A stretch of 64,000 nucleotides of DNA from Chthoniobacterales bacterium (GCA_021463515.1 JAJTYZ010000112.1:1-64000), one strand, 5' to 3'. Positions 27,432 through 37,441 are shown, counted from the stretch's first letter. Program-made: numbers and translations. Notes: a model not told the origin generated them from the letters alone.

Positions 27432-28601
27432 TTATTTGCGCCTCAGTGACAGGACGCTTCCCAGAAAGGCCACGAAACATAATTGCACCGCCATGACGCA
27501 CGCCGTAATGCCCGGCACCACCAACCGCATGGTTTGGGCATAATTCAGCGGGCCAAAGCCTTCACTGCTCCAACGGAAAAAAATCACCGAAATCAGCAGA
27601 ATGCCGACCATGAAAAGCCCGCTACTCAAAAGCAAACCTACCTCCAATCGCAAGAGCGCCGCTCCGGGACGCGTGCGTTTGCGCTTGGGCAAAATGCCCT
27701 CGGAGATGGCAAATTTTTCGATGAGAATTCCTAGGCAAAGCGCTTGGAATCCACAGATGATCAACATGCTCCCAACCAGCAGCGTGTGGGCGTCAAATTG
27801 AATCCCCGCAATAGCCGTCCCCGGCAAAGCCAAGGCCCACGCAACCGCGCCCAGAACGAACAAAATCACGCCTGGGATCATGAAAAGCCACTGCGGGGTG
27901 CAAAGCAAAAAGAACCTCAAGGTTCGCCATCCATCGCGCATGGTGCGCAAATGCGGAGCGTGGGAAATCCTCCCGTCTTTGTGCAACGTGATCGGAACCT
28001 CGCTGATTTTTGCTCCGCCGAGGCTGGACTTGATGATCATCTCCGTGGCGAACTCCATGCCGGTACAACGCTGATCGAGGCGGAGATAAAGATCTTTGGT
28101 GAATGCCCGCAGCCCACAATAGATATCGTGAATGGGCGCATGAAACCAACGCGCTGCGAGGGCTGAAAACATGGGGTTGCCAATCCACCGATGACTCCAC
28201 GGCATCGCCCCCGGAGCCACGCTCCCTCCCCCCGCGGGAAGGCGGCACCCCTGCACCAGCTCACACCCCTCCCGCAATTTGGCCACGAATTTTGGAATCT
28301 CCCGAAAGTCGTAGCTGTCATCCGCGTCCCCCATCACAATCCATTGTCCGCGCGCATCGGCAATTCCTCCCATGAGCGTGCTGCCGTAGCCCTTAGCCGC
28401 CACCGGAACGACGCGGGCTCCCTCTTTTTCGGCGAGAGCCTGCGAGCCATCGGTGCTTCCGTTGTCCGCCACAATGACTTCGCCAGTCAGCCCTGCTTCG
28501 CGGATACCCTCCCATGCCTTGCGAATGCACACGCCCAAGGTGTCCGACTCGTTCAGGCACGGAATCACCACGCTTAATTCGATGTTTGGATTTTCCATCA
28601 T
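27432..28601 (-). CDS. Glycosyltransferase family 2 (dolichol-phosphate-mannose synthase-like) with C-terminal TM domain
   Basis: LSVVIPCLNESDTLGVCIRKAWEGI...VADNGSTDGSQALAEKEGARVV; YCGLRAFTKDLYLRLD. Confidence 0.9.
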   Translation of the reverse strand: MMENPNIELSVVIPCLNESDTLGVCIRKAWEGIREAGLTGEVIVADNGSTDGSQALAEKEGARVVPVAAKGYGSTLMGGIADARGQWIVMGDADDSYDFREIPKFVAKLREGCELVQGCRLPAGGGSVAPGAMPWSHRWIGNPMFSALAARWFHAPIHDIYCGLRAFTKDLYLRLDQRCTGMEFATEMIIKSSLGGAKISEVPITLHKDGRISHAPHLRTMRDGWRTLRFFLLCTPQWLFMIPGVILFVLGAVAWALALPGTAIAGIQFDAHTLLVGSMLIICGFQALCLGILIEKFAISEGILPKRKRTRPGAALLRLEVGLLLSSGLFMVGILLISVIFFRWSSEGFGPLNYAQTMRLVVPGITACVMAVQLCFVAFLGSVLSLRRK

Positions 28602-28604
28602 GGC

Positions 28605-30203
28605 TTAGCTCACCCGGGAATTGTCCGTGAGCGTTTTCCAAATTGCCACAAGCAATCCGAGAATGCCTGCCAGCAGCATTCCCCATGCGGCCAACGCGAC
28701 AGCTCCTGCACGGACGCCAAATTGCGAGTAAACATGGAATGGCATGAAATTCACGCGCAGCAATCTCTCGGAAATCTCCGGCACCATGAGACGGCGTTCA
28801 CAAAATTCACCTCCCAGCATCGTGGCAAAATTCAGCCATCTCTGGCCCACAAGAAAGTATTCACGGCCCCATGCCGCCCATTGCACCTGCTCCAGGTTGC
28901 TCCAAAACAGGAGCGAGCCAATTTGGGCCGCAAGCGCATAGGCGGTCAAAATTCCACATGCGATTTTTGCCGTTTTTCCCATCCGGGGCCAAAGGTGCGC
29001 CATCAGGCCGAAGCCAAGCAGACCCAGCATGATGGCCGGCGTGGTTGTATAACGGCTGCCCCATCCTGACGCGCCGCCCGGCCACGGGTAGGGCGCGTAA
29101 AATGCAATCAATGTCAGCAATAATGCGAACAGGCAAAATCCAAGCGTTTTGATGTCCCTGGAGACGCGCCAAAAATAAAAAATCAACAACAGCGCAAAAA
29201 GCAAAATCCCCGGATCCATCCACAGGGCGGAGTCATAACCGGAAAACAGCAGCGTCCATACGCCCCGCCACCAATCGCCGCCAACGTAAAAATCCGGATT
29301 TTGCAACTGATGCGCCCCGATATAGGTGTTTGTGAACGACCCGAATCTCACCCACTGATATAAACGCTCTGCAACGACAAACAGCCCGAACACCGCGCCA
29401 AAAATTCCTGCGGCCTGAAGCCAGTTGCCGCGGCCCTTTGCCTTTCCATGCGCGTCACGGAATGCAAAAAGCAAAACCGCCATAAAAAGTCCCGCGAAGG
29501 CCGTTTCAAAGATGGTTGGGAGGCGAACCAGAAGCGCGAATCCCGCCGCTGCTCCCGCTCCGATCATATTGCCTAGGTGCCCGGTCAAGAACCATCGCAG
29601 ACAAAAAAGGAGGAGAGCCAAGAAACATAGGAGCGTAAGATTATTTTCCTGATTCACCTGCGTCCATTGCAGCAGTGTCGTTCCAAAAAGCATCCCAATC
29701 GTTCCCGTCGCCGCAGCCGTGGGTTGAAAATTCAACAACAGCAGTAAATGAAACCCAAACACCACGCACGCTGCGGTAATGAGTGGGAAAGTCGCATACA
29801 CAATGAACGCGTGTTTGATCCTACCTTTCACACTGGCCGGATCAGGCATTGTTTCTCCAAGAAGCAGCGAGCTGACCATATCCGCCGGGAACATCACCAG
29901 ACTCTGTCCTATTCCATACCACGCATGAATCACTCCATTGCGCCCGACAACGCCAAACTCAGGATAATCCCCGTCCCGAACCGGAGGCTCATCCGTCCAC
30001 AACGCGTGGGTGACCTGCAAGCGGCGCGAAGCATCTATCGAGCTGATATCTCCGTCCTCCACCGCAAACCCCGTCAGCAGAGCCATAAAAAATAATAAGA
30101 TCGTCAATCTCCTTTGAAGTCCTTTTATTTGTCCCCCTGTTCCAAACTCTGTTGGACATTGGGACAGTGATGCCATTAAACCCATGCCTGCTTTCCGCCT
30201 CAA
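28605..30203 (-). CDS. Polytopic membrane protein
   Basis: Multiple TM stretches; overlaps the upstream kinase gene by a few bp. Confidence 0.7.
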   Translation of the reverse strand: MRRKAGMGLMASLSQCPTEFGTGGQIKGLQRRLTILLFFMALLTGFAVEDGDISSIDASRRLQVTHALWTDEPPVRDGDYPEFGVVGRNGVIHAWYGIGQSLVMFPADMVSSLLLGETMPDPASVKGRIKHAFIVYATFPLITAACVVFGFHLLLLLNFQPTAAATGTIGMLFGTTLLQWTQVNQENNLTLLCFLALLLFCLRWFLTGHLGNMIGAGAAAGFALLVRLPTIFETAFAGLFMAVLLFAFRDAHGKAKGRGNWLQAAGIFGAVFGLFVVAERLYQWVRFGSFTNTYIGAHQLQNPDFYVGGDWWRGVWTLLFSGYDSALWMDPGILLFALLLIFYFWRVSRDIKTLGFCLFALLLTLIAFYAPYPWPGGASGWGSRYTTTPAIMLGLLGFGLMAHLWPRMGKTAKIACGILTAYALAAQIGSLLFWSNLEQVQWAAWGREYFLVGQRWLNFATMLGGEFCERRLMVPEISERLLRVNFMPFHVYSQFGVRAGAVALAAWGMLLAGILGLLVAIWKTLTDNSRVS

Positions 30204-31180
30204 TGCACAAAAATGATCCGACTCCCTTGCGGCGCAAAACGGAAAGGTGTTTCCTGTAAATTTCGGAGGGCTTGACGGACGGCAGATTGTTTATTTTGTG
30301 GGACAAGAAAAAGGAAAAAGCCACCACCACCTGCGCCCAGAATTTTTCCCCCAAGTGCTCCCGCAACACGTGCGGCATGGTAAGTGGCATTGATCGTCGG
30401 ATTTGAAATTCCCGCCGCCAAACTCTTTTTGAGGTGCCAACTTTCATCCATGGCCTCACCAAGCGTGTCCAAACGATTTGATTGTAAATCCTGTAACACA
30501 GCTTCGGCGCAAGCAACCATACGATCCATGGCCTTTATTTTGTCGCTCTCCTTAGTTAAAGTTTGCGATTGCTCTTTTAGAAGAGCCGATGCACTTCGTG
30601 TTACGCCTGTATAAAACAAGAGAAGCATAGATTGAAGCTCTTCCAATGTCTCTCGCTGACACAAAAGCTTCTGCACTTCCACCGTTTCATCAGCGTGAAA
30701 ACGGATAAAATTACTCCCCCCAAATGCTGCTGCATATTGGTCTTGCTTTCCGATAGGCTCACAACACCGTTCTATCTCTATCGCACAGGCTTCGGCTGCA
30801 AGACGTTCCGCAGAGGTATGGCGACCTTCATAAGCATGCAAGGCATTAAGCAACCCGACCGTGAATGCACTAGAACTTCCTAATCCGGTCCCTTGGGCCG
30901 GTATATCGGCCACCGAAGTGATTTCGATGCCCCCTCGAATTCCAAGCATATCTAATGCTTCGCGGACAATTGGATGTTGAACCTGTGATGCCTCACCCAC
31001 TTCCTCCATGCGAGAATAACTTACCCGCACCGCATCATCAAACTTCCGGCTCACTGTCACATAAACACATTTGTCAATAGTCGTTGAAAGAACCGCTCCG
31101 CCATTGCGCCGATAATAAGACGGCAAATCTGATCCTCCTCCCAGAAAACTAATGCGTAAAGGTGTTTGAGAAATGATCAT
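30200..31180 (-). CDS. hddA: GHMP kinase, D-glycero-D-manno-heptose 7-phosphate kinase-like
   Basis: MIISQTPLRISFLGGGSDLPSYYRRNGGAVLSTTIDKCVYV; PAQGTGLGSSSAFTVGLLNAL; GGKILGAGGGGFFLFL. Confidence 0.9.
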   Translation of the reverse strand: MIISQTPLRISFLGGGSDLPSYYRRNGGAVLSTTIDKCVYVTVSRKFDDAVRVSYSRMEEVGEASQVQHPIVREALDMLGIRGGIEITSVADIPAQGTGLGSSSAFTVGLLNALHAYEGRHTSAERLAAEACAIEIERCCEPIGKQDQYAAAFGGSNFIRFHADETVEVQKLLCQRETLEELQSMLLLFYTGVTRSASALLKEQSQTLTKESDKIKAMDRMVACAEAVLQDLQSNRLDTLGEAMDESWHLKKSLAAGISNPTINATYHAARVAGALGGKILGAGGGGFFLFLVPQNKQSAVRQALRNLQETPFRFAPQGSRIIFVH

Positions 31181-31182
31181 GG

Positions 31183-31661
31183 GGTTCTTGGTTCTTGGTT
31201 CTTGGTGCTTGGTGCTTGGTTTTTGAAAATTAATCGGCGTTGAGGAGGTATTTGATAAATCCTCCGATTTTTGCGTAAGTCAACCGGGCAAGCTCGTAGA
31301 GTTCTTCAAATTTGGATGGCGAGATATATTCCTGATCCAATGCGACATAAAGCTGACTCTGTACTTCGCTGCAGGAACGCTGGGCATAGCGGAGGAACTT
31401 GATAAACTCCGCCCTACTGCCACTATCAAACCCTTCGGCAATATTGTGCATAATGGAGCCGGCCGCCCTCGTGATCTAATCCCGCAAACCAAAGTCACGA
31501 CTAAATTTCTCCGAGGCAACAGCCGCATAAATTGAGCGCGTCAAGTTCCCTCGCCAATTTCCAAGCCTCAATCTCCTCGAACCGCGTAATTTTCATACCC
31601 ACCAAAAACCAAAAACCAAGAACCAGGAACCAAGCACTAAGAACCAGAACCAAGAACCAAA
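31183..31661. mobile_element. Candidate element: four-helix-bundle pseudogene between inverted GTTCTTG arrays
   Basis: Left arm (+) GTTCTTG GTTCTTG GTTCTTG GTGCTTG GTGCTTG GTTTTTG; right arm (reverse complement) GTTCTTG GTTCTG GTTCTTA GTGCTTG GTTCCTG GTTCTTG GTTTTTG GTTTTTG. Confidence 0.75.
31230..31596 (-). pseudogene. Four-helix bundle protein (23S rRNA IVS family), degraded: one frameshift and one in-frame TAG
   Basis: MKITRFEEIEAWKLAREL, then an apparent extra G, then TRSIYAAVASEKFSRDFGLRD(TAG)ITRAAGSIMHNIAEGFDSGSRAEFIKFLRYAQRSCSEVQSQLYVALDQEYIS; covers ORF fragments 31501-32091 (tail) and 31230-31451. Confidence 0.9.
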
Positions 31662-32953
31662 TCCACCGCTGCCCCGATATCCGCCACAACGTAATCCGGC
31701 TTGGCCTCGGGAAACTTTCCATCGCGCCCGCCCGCGCCCGTCCTAACGAGGATGGAACGCAATCCCCCACGCCGTGCCATTTCCATATCCACTGTGGTAT
31801 CTCCGACCATCCAAGAACGTGTGGGATCCAGCGCGAGGTCGCGGCAGGCTTGTTGAAGCATTCCCGTCGCGGGCTTACGACATTGGCAGGGACCTTTGAG
31901 TTCGGGACGCTCTCCGGGGAAACCATTGTCTGGGTGGTGCGGACAATAATAAATCGCATCCAGAAATGCTCCTTGCAGGCCCATCTCCCATTCCATCTTG
32001 CGGTGGATGGCAGCCACATCCTGCTCGGACGCTTCTCCACGGGCGATGACGGGCTGATTCGTGAGAACCACAAGCCGATAACCCGCTCCACGCAATTTTT
32101 TCAAGGCAGCCGCCACCCCCGGCAATAAGTCGAATTGCGCGGGCGTGCTGATAAAGCCGTTTTCTGCATTAAGCGTTCCATCACGATCCAGGAAAACCGC
32201 GGATTCACGATAGGCGTCATCGCGTAAATGAATACGGCCTTCCTGCCAATCGCGATGAACCTTCTCCAATCGCTCAGGAGTGCCCATGTCCTTAATGTAC
32301 TCGGTTGAGTTATAGGCTTCGATATGCCCACCGGCGGCAAGCAAGGCGGGCAAAACATCCTTGGCGAAGTCACGCTTGACGACCTCCCTGCTCCACGGAA
32401 GCAGAACGTCACGACGTATGACATAAAGTGCCGCATTGACGAGGTTGGCGAAGTATGGCCCTTGAGGATGAGGATAAGGATGCAGTGCGGTAACGCGCCC
32501 ATCCGTATCCGCCTCGACCAAATCGGAATCCTGCGGATGATCATTAGGATGAACAAAAGTGGTAAGATCGGCTCCTTGTGCGAGGTGCCTTCGTACAAAG
32601 CGCCCAAGGTCCACGGCCAACATGGTGTCGCCATAAAGAACGAGAAAATGCTCGGGCAGGGAATTCAACCGCTGAAGAACCGCTCCGGCACTTCCCAGCG
32701 GCTGCTCTTCGACGTCTACCGTCACCCGCAAATTAAAACGCGAGCCATCGCCTGTGAACTTGCGAATTTGATTAGCTAGGTGCCCTGCAAAAATCCGTAC
32801 ATCGTTAATGCCGTAGGCGGCAAGGAGATCGAGTTGATGTTCTAAAACCGGCTTCCCTCCGATCGAAACCAAAGCCTTCGGAATATCTCCCACAACCGCT
32901 GTGAGCCGCGTTCCCTTCCCTCCCGCTAAAATGGCCGCTGTATCAACCTTCAT
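31637..32953 (-). CDS. Fusion: heptose-1-phosphate guanylyltransferase-like (HddC) + heptose-1,7-bisphosphate phosphatase-like (GmhB)
   Basis: N-terminal AAILAGGKGTRLTAVVGDIPKALVSIGGKPVLEHQL; C-terminal AVFLDRDGTLNAENGFISTPAQF...MVGDTTVDMEMA; last residues LGSGS* are repeat-encoded. Confidence 0.9.
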   Translation of the reverse strand: MKVDTAAILAGGKGTRLTAVVGDIPKALVSIGGKPVLEHQLDLLAAYGINDVRIFAGHLANQIRKFTGDGSRFNLRVTVDVEEQPLGSAGAVLQRLNSLPEHFLVLYGDTMLAVDLGRFVRRHLAQGADLTTFVHPNDHPQDSDLVEADTDGRVTALHPYPHPQGPYFANLVNAALYVIRRDVLLPWSREVVKRDFAKDVLPALLAAGGHIEAYNSTEYIKDMGTPERLEKVHRDWQEGRIHLRDDAYRESAVFLDRDGTLNAENGFISTPAQFDLLPGVAAALKKLRGAGYRLVVLTNQPVIARGEASEQDVAAIHRKMEWEMGLQGAFLDAIYYCPHHPDNGFPGERPELKGPCQCRKPATGMLQQACRDLALDPTRSWMVGDTTVDMEMARRGGLRSILVRTGAGGRDGKFPEAKPDYVVADIGAAVDLVLGSGS

Positions 32954-32955
32954 GC

Positions 32956-33921
32956 TCACAATCCTTGCTCGCACGCCATTTCATCTATAGCGCGAATCGC
33001 CGCCTCATCGGATGTTATGCGAGGAGTCCATCCAAGCCGCTTCAGCTTTTTCGTGCTATAAGAAAACCTCGGAACATCCCCCACCCACCCACGGTCCCCT
33101 CCGGTGTAAGCAATAGACGTCCCCGGTGCTACGCGGGCGATACTTTGTTCCGCAAGAAAACGCACGAACGTCCCCTCACCGCGTGGACCGATGTTGAAGA
33201 CATTCCGCCTGTCGGTCGTGTGGGCCACGATGAACTGCATGGCATCCATCAACTCGCTCACATGCAGATAAGGTTTGCACTGGGTTCCATCCCCCAGCAC
33301 ACGCAATGTCCCCGGGTACGCCGTAAGGCGTTTCACGAAGTCATAAATTGCCCCATGTGTGGCGCGAGGCCCAATCACGTTGGGAAAGCGAAATATCCAC
33401 ACGTTTTCAAGGAAACTCTCTACCGCAGCACTCAGCAATGCCTCACTCGCCAGCTTAGTTGCGCCATAATTAGAAATGGGGAGCAAAGGCCCGCTCTCCT
33501 CTTCAAGAATATCCTCCCGCTCGCCATACACCGCTGATGTGGAAGCGAACGCTATCCGCCGCACGCCCACTTCCCGTGCTGCCTCCAATGTCCCATAGGT
33601 CGTTCCTAGCGTCCTCTTAAAGTCCACTGTCAAATCCGCAACACCCGCCAAAATATCGCTGTTCGCCGCCAGATGCCACACGAAATCAACCACTCCATGC
33701 GCTTGGACAGCTCGAGCAAAAGAATCCTTCGCAGCATCTGGATTACTCACATCAGCCTCCACGAAGTGAAATCGTGACTCCTTCCTCGCGGACGCCAAAT
33801 GCCCCTCCGTTCCAAGCGAAAAATCATCCACCCCGCTCACGAAATGCCCCTCCGCAAGCAGGCGATCCGCAAGCTGGCTGCCGATAAACCCGGCCACACC
33901 AGTAATAAAATGATGAGCCAT
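32956..33921 (-). CDS. NAD-dependent epimerase/dehydratase
   Basis: MAHHFITGVAGFIGSQLADRLLAEGHFVSGVDDFSLG; FASTSAVYGE; YGATKLASE; start chosen at 33921 rather than ORF start 33978. Confidence 0.9.
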   Translation of the reverse strand: MAHHFITGVAGFIGSQLADRLLAEGHFVSGVDDFSLGTEGHLASARKESRFHFVEADVSNPDAAKDSFARAVQAHGVVDFVWHLAANSDILAGVADLTVDFKRTLGTTYGTLEAAREVGVRRIAFASTSAVYGEREDILEEESGPLLPISNYGATKLASEALLSAAVESFLENVWIFRFPNVIGPRATHGAIYDFVKRLTAYPGTLRVLGDGTQCKPYLHVSELMDAMQFIVAHTTDRRNVFNIGPRGEGTFVRFLAEQSIARVAPGTSIAYTGGDRGWVGDVPRFSYSTKKLKRLGWTPRITSDEAAIRAIDEMACEQGL

Positions 33922-33928
33922 TAAAAAG

Positions 33929-34483
33929 TCAGGAAGTGACGCTATATTCCGACGTTCCGATGAGCATATCCACCACACCGGCGAGCAAAATCATGTGCGT
34001 GCATTCAATGATATTGTAGGCACGGCTTTCGACCCAGAAATTAATGTCGGCGGCGCTGCCCAGCGGATTGCCTTTTGCAAATCCTGTGAAGGCTGCCACA
34101 TAGAGCCCCAGTTCCTTGGCTCGATGTGCCGCTTTCACCACATTAGGAGATTTGCCGCTGCTGCTAATCAGTACCAAAATATCCTGCGGATCGGCATAAA
34201 TATCAACCGCTTTGGCAATCCAGTTCTCATACCCACAATCATTGCCAAGAGCTGTAATGAGATTCGCATCATTAAATGCCATCGCCCGAATTCTCCCGTG
34301 CTTCGCAAAGTCCGTGGCTAGATGACTCGCAATAGACGCGCTTGCCCCATTCCCCGCCAACATGAGTTTTCCTCCTTGTTCGCGAACTTGAATAATGGTC
34401 GCTTTAAAACTTTCCATCAACATACCCCACTCCGAGTTATCTAATGAACGTTGGTATTCCGAAAGATAGGATTTGATGTTCAT
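33929..34483 (-). CDS. gmhA: SIS-domain phosphoheptose isomerase
   Basis: KLMLAGNGASASIASHLATDFAKHGR; DILVLISSSGKSPNVVKAAHRAKELG. Confidence 0.88.
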   Translation of the reverse strand: MNIKSYLSEYQRSLDNSEWGMLMESFKATIIQVREQGGKLMLAGNGASASIASHLATDFAKHGRIRAMAFNDANLITALGNDCGYENWIAKAVDIYADPQDILVLISSSGKSPNVVKAAHRAKELGLYVAAFTGFAKGNPLGSAADINFWVESRAYNIIECTHMILLAGVVDMLIGTSEYSVTS

Positions 34484-34514
34484 AATATGTCGCGTTTAAC
34501 AAAGGATATTATAT

Positions 34515-36104
34515 TCAATGCGTCTTCGCCGATGGACTAACAATACTCGGCAAAACTTCCAACATCGCCTTTTCGGCACGGGCTTGCTCAGATTCACCTA
34601 TAAGTGCTAATTGAAGAGATCGTTGCCCCATATTGCGCCGTCCCGCCAAAACTGCTTTAAGGCGATTCGCTGGCGTTGCCAGTTCTGCCGTGATTTCGCG
34701 CCCGTCAATTCGGTCATCATTCACAATATACATGAGATAAAACTCATGATTTTCCGCACGAACTCTATAAAGATTATAAACAATAGGAATCCCATTCACT
34801 TCGGTTTTACGCATCTCCGATTTTGAGATAATTTCTCGTCCTATCATGCGCTGACATTGTTCAGGAAGATGAGGTTGAGCATAATAAAGGCTCATACGTT
34901 TTGGCTCCCACTCCGTAAAAATTAAATGCCAGAGCCGCCCCTGTTCATCCGTCCATGAACGTTGGAATCCTCGATCATAATGTAGCATTTCCTGCACGCG
35001 CTCTAGAAGAGGCTTATCTTGTAAAACTTCTCCCGCTTGAGCAGGAAGAACTGTCCACGCGGGCGCACGAACGATACCTCGGGCTTTCCATGCAAACCAT
35101 CCCTCAGAACCCCCTATCATCAACAACATCACCCCCATGACAGCAAAACACGTCAGAGCGGGGGCACGGCCCATCTTTGCCATGCTTCCTTTTTCCTTCA
35201 ACGGAAAGGGCACCACAATAGTACCCGGAAACTTTTGCAAAATCCAACACAGCAGCCAAATGACACCGATAGTGACAAACAAAATCGCAAATCCTGCAGG
35301 ATCGTGAAATTTTTCCAAAGCATCCGATCCCCCATACGCCACAGCAACCGAAAGTAAAATCATGCGCAAGACATTGAGCGCATAAGCAACGAAAAGCCCG
35401 ACAACCACAAGAAACGTGCGATAGCTCCAACGCAATCGAAAAAGTTCTCCGAGAAACAACGCCGCCATGATACTCGACTGAAAAGAACGGATTCCGCTAC
35501 AGGCATCGTCCACCCCAAGCGTTCCGTTTCCCACGTCAATCATGGTTCCATGACACACCGCAGCAACGCCCAAGAGCGGCAAAATCCATGTCGTCATCGT
35601 TGCGGCAAGCAAGCTCAGTTCCTGCGTTAACCATCGTTCAAGAGCCGTTGGCCAAGGGATGGCTAGGAGCGCAAAGACAAAGGCAAAAAGCAGGTGTTTT
35701 CCCCATGCCCAGCCGCCCACCAGTACCGTTAGCGAGACACTCGAAGCAAACGCCGACACGCCAAGAATCCACAAAACCAAACGCCAGTCCGGATAAACAC
35801 TCGCAATGAGAACACCCAAAGCCGTTGGGGCAACGAGCAACCCGAGCACCGCATAACATACCACTCGCGAAGCACTCTCAGCAGGATGCGGCTCCGGCCG
35901 CGAAATCCACCGTTGCCAAAAAATCCATCCCGATAAAATCGGAATAAACCAACCGTGAGAGTATTGTTCGTTGACTTCCCATTCTCCGGTAAGAATAAAA
36001 AACAGCCATCCCCAAACCACCACCAACGCCGCAAGATAGGCGAAGGCTGTCATTCCCTCGGACACCATCGGCACTCTCGAATTTTGCGATACTACTCCCA
36101 CCAT
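34515..36104 (-). CDS. Exosortase with C-terminal EpsI-like domain
   Basis: Candidate catalytic Cys/Arg/His motifs: DDACSGIRSFQSSIMAALFLGELF, ALNVLRMILLSVAVAYGG, FHDPAGFAI; C-terminal half with HLPEQCQRMIG. Confidence 0.93.
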   Translation of the reverse strand: MVGVVSQNSRVPMVSEGMTAFAYLAALVVVWGWLFFILTGEWEVNEQYSHGWFIPILSGWIFWQRWISRPEPHPAESASRVVCYAVLGLLVAPTALGVLIASVYPDWRLVLWILGVSAFASSVSLTVLVGGWAWGKHLLFAFVFALLAIPWPTALERWLTQELSLLAATMTTWILPLLGVAAVCHGTMIDVGNGTLGVDDACSGIRSFQSSIMAALFLGELFRLRWSYRTFLVVVGLFVAYALNVLRMILLSVAVAYGGSDALEKFHDPAGFAILFVTIGVIWLLCWILQKFPGTIVVPFPLKEKGSMAKMGRAPALTCFAVMGVMLLMIGGSEGWFAWKARGIVRAPAWTVLPAQAGEVLQDKPLLERVQEMLHYDRGFQRSWTDEQGRLWHLIFTEWEPKRMSLYYAQPHLPEQCQRMIGREIISKSEMRKTEVNGIPIVYNLYRVRAENHEFYLMYIVNDDRIDGREITAELATPANRLKAVLAGRRNMGQRSLQLALIGESEQARAEKAMLEVLPSIVSPSAKTH

Positions 36105-36107
36105 GCC

Positions 36108-36578
36108 CTAAACTTTTTCTGTCATGGCGGTAATGAGCGGCAACATATCCGCGAGAAATCCATGCCAACGTTGCATCTGATCATAACGCGCCTGCTGAAA
36201 CTCTCTCACCGACTTTTCATCATGGACGATACTGGAACGCAAGCGCGCCAAATGATCCTTCCCATTGCTCACATGTGGCTCAACGCGCATCCTCAAAAGG
36301 TTTGTGGCCCATTTGCGTAAATTGAGAACCGCACGAAAATGCCCCTTCCTCAACCCCGGAATACGCACGCCTTCAATCATCCCCACTTCACGAAGCCACT
36401 TCATGCTTTGAAATGTTCCCCCACGACTGCTTTTAAGGAGAATGCAAATTTCGTCCAAACTTAAAGGGTCTGAGGTTGCAAAGAGTAATCCATAAATCTG
36501 CCCAACTGACGCCGGCAAAGAAAAAGCCAAAGCCGCCCGCGTGAAAGTGTCCACACATTCAGATTGAAAGGCATTCAT
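36108..36578 (-). CDS. GbsR/MarR-like transcriptional regulator
   Basis: QIYGLLFATSDPLSLDEICILLKSSRGGTFQSMKWLREVGMI; start MNAFQSECVDTF at 36578. Confidence 0.75.
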   Translation of the reverse strand: MNAFQSECVDTFTRAALAFSLPASVGQIYGLLFATSDPLSLDEICILLKSSRGGTFQSMKWLREVGMIEGVRIPGLRKGHFRAVLNLRKWATNLLRMRVEPHVSNGKDHLARLRSSIVHDEKSVREFQQARYDQMQRWHGFLADMLPLITAMTEKV

Positions 36579-36825
36579 CTTCGATTTCCGCTCTCGAAAG
36601 GGCCCACTCCCCCCGTTTCCCGCCACTTCCGGCCATGCTACCGCACGTGGTAAGGCGTCCTTAAAACCTGACCTGTGGCGGCGTGTTGAAGTTGTAAGTG
36701 CCTTCGGCAAAAATTGCGTTTGACTCTTCCCAAAAAACTTAAACGCAACATTTCAGTAAGTTCAAATAAAAAAGAACGCATTTGATAGTGTGTTATCAGG
36801 TTCTGCGTTCGCGAAAAATCATTTT

Positions 36826-37413
36826 TCAAAGTCCGTCATTCGCTTGATGAATTCCGAGAGAGCGAATAAAGACACCCACAATCGCCACCAACAAAGCGCC
36901 CCCAATCAATAGCAACGCAAGTCCTGTTTCCTGCTGCTGACTTATGGTAAATGCGCTGCAAAGGAGGATGTCAAAAGTCCGCAGCGTGAACCCTACCGCG
37001 AGCAACATGGCAGCGACCATGCCGAGAAATGCCATGCGTAATTCGACGCTTGCCCCACGGAGAGCCGTGACACAAAGAAACCCGGACACAACCATCGTGA
37101 CATGCATGATTCGATTAAAGTCCGCATCAAAAGCCGCCCAATCCACGGAGCGTGGCAGCATCCAAAAAATCAAGGTGCCCATGACAAAAATGAGAGTGGC
37201 AATTTTCCATTCAGCACTTTTGATGGTGGCGCGAGAGAATCCAAAAGCTAATCCCACACCCAACGCAAACATGATGGGTAACTGCAAGGTTTGATGCCGA
37301 GGCATGGTGAGTGAAAACCAAGCATTCGCCGTGAATGACACGAGATAAAACAGCAGGCAAAAACCACCCAAAAGCACCAGACTTCCCCACCGAGAACGTG
37401 AATAAAAAGGCAT
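36826..37413 (-). CDS. Hypothetical multi-pass membrane protein
   Basis: Several hydrophobic helices; listed ORF start at 37473 lies inside a palindromic repeat, MPFYSRSRWGSL at 37413 more plausible. Confidence 0.6.
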   Translation of the reverse strand: MPFYSRSRWGSLVLLGGFCLLFYLVSFTANAWFSLTMPRHQTLQLPIMFALGVGLAFGFSRATIKSAEWKIATLIFVMGTLIFWMLPRSVDWAAFDADFNRIMHVTMVVSGFLCVTALRGASVELRMAFLGMVAAMLLAVGFTLRTFDILLCSAFTISQQQETGLALLLIGGALLVAIVGVFIRSLGIHQANDGL

Positions 37414-37441
37414 CTGGAAATCACCTCCCAAAACAACCATC

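Noticed and set aside
26737-27543. 268-aa plus-strand ORF opposite methyltransferase genes
   Set aside because: Antisense to a well-supported methyltransferase; sequence lacks domain motifs.
31501-32091. 196-aa minus ORF overlapping the fusion gene
   Set aside because: Mostly an alternative frame of the fusion gene reading through the GTTCTTG array (LVLVLSAWFLVLGFWFLV); only its tail MKITRFEEIEAWKLAREL is the real start of the four-helix pseudogene.
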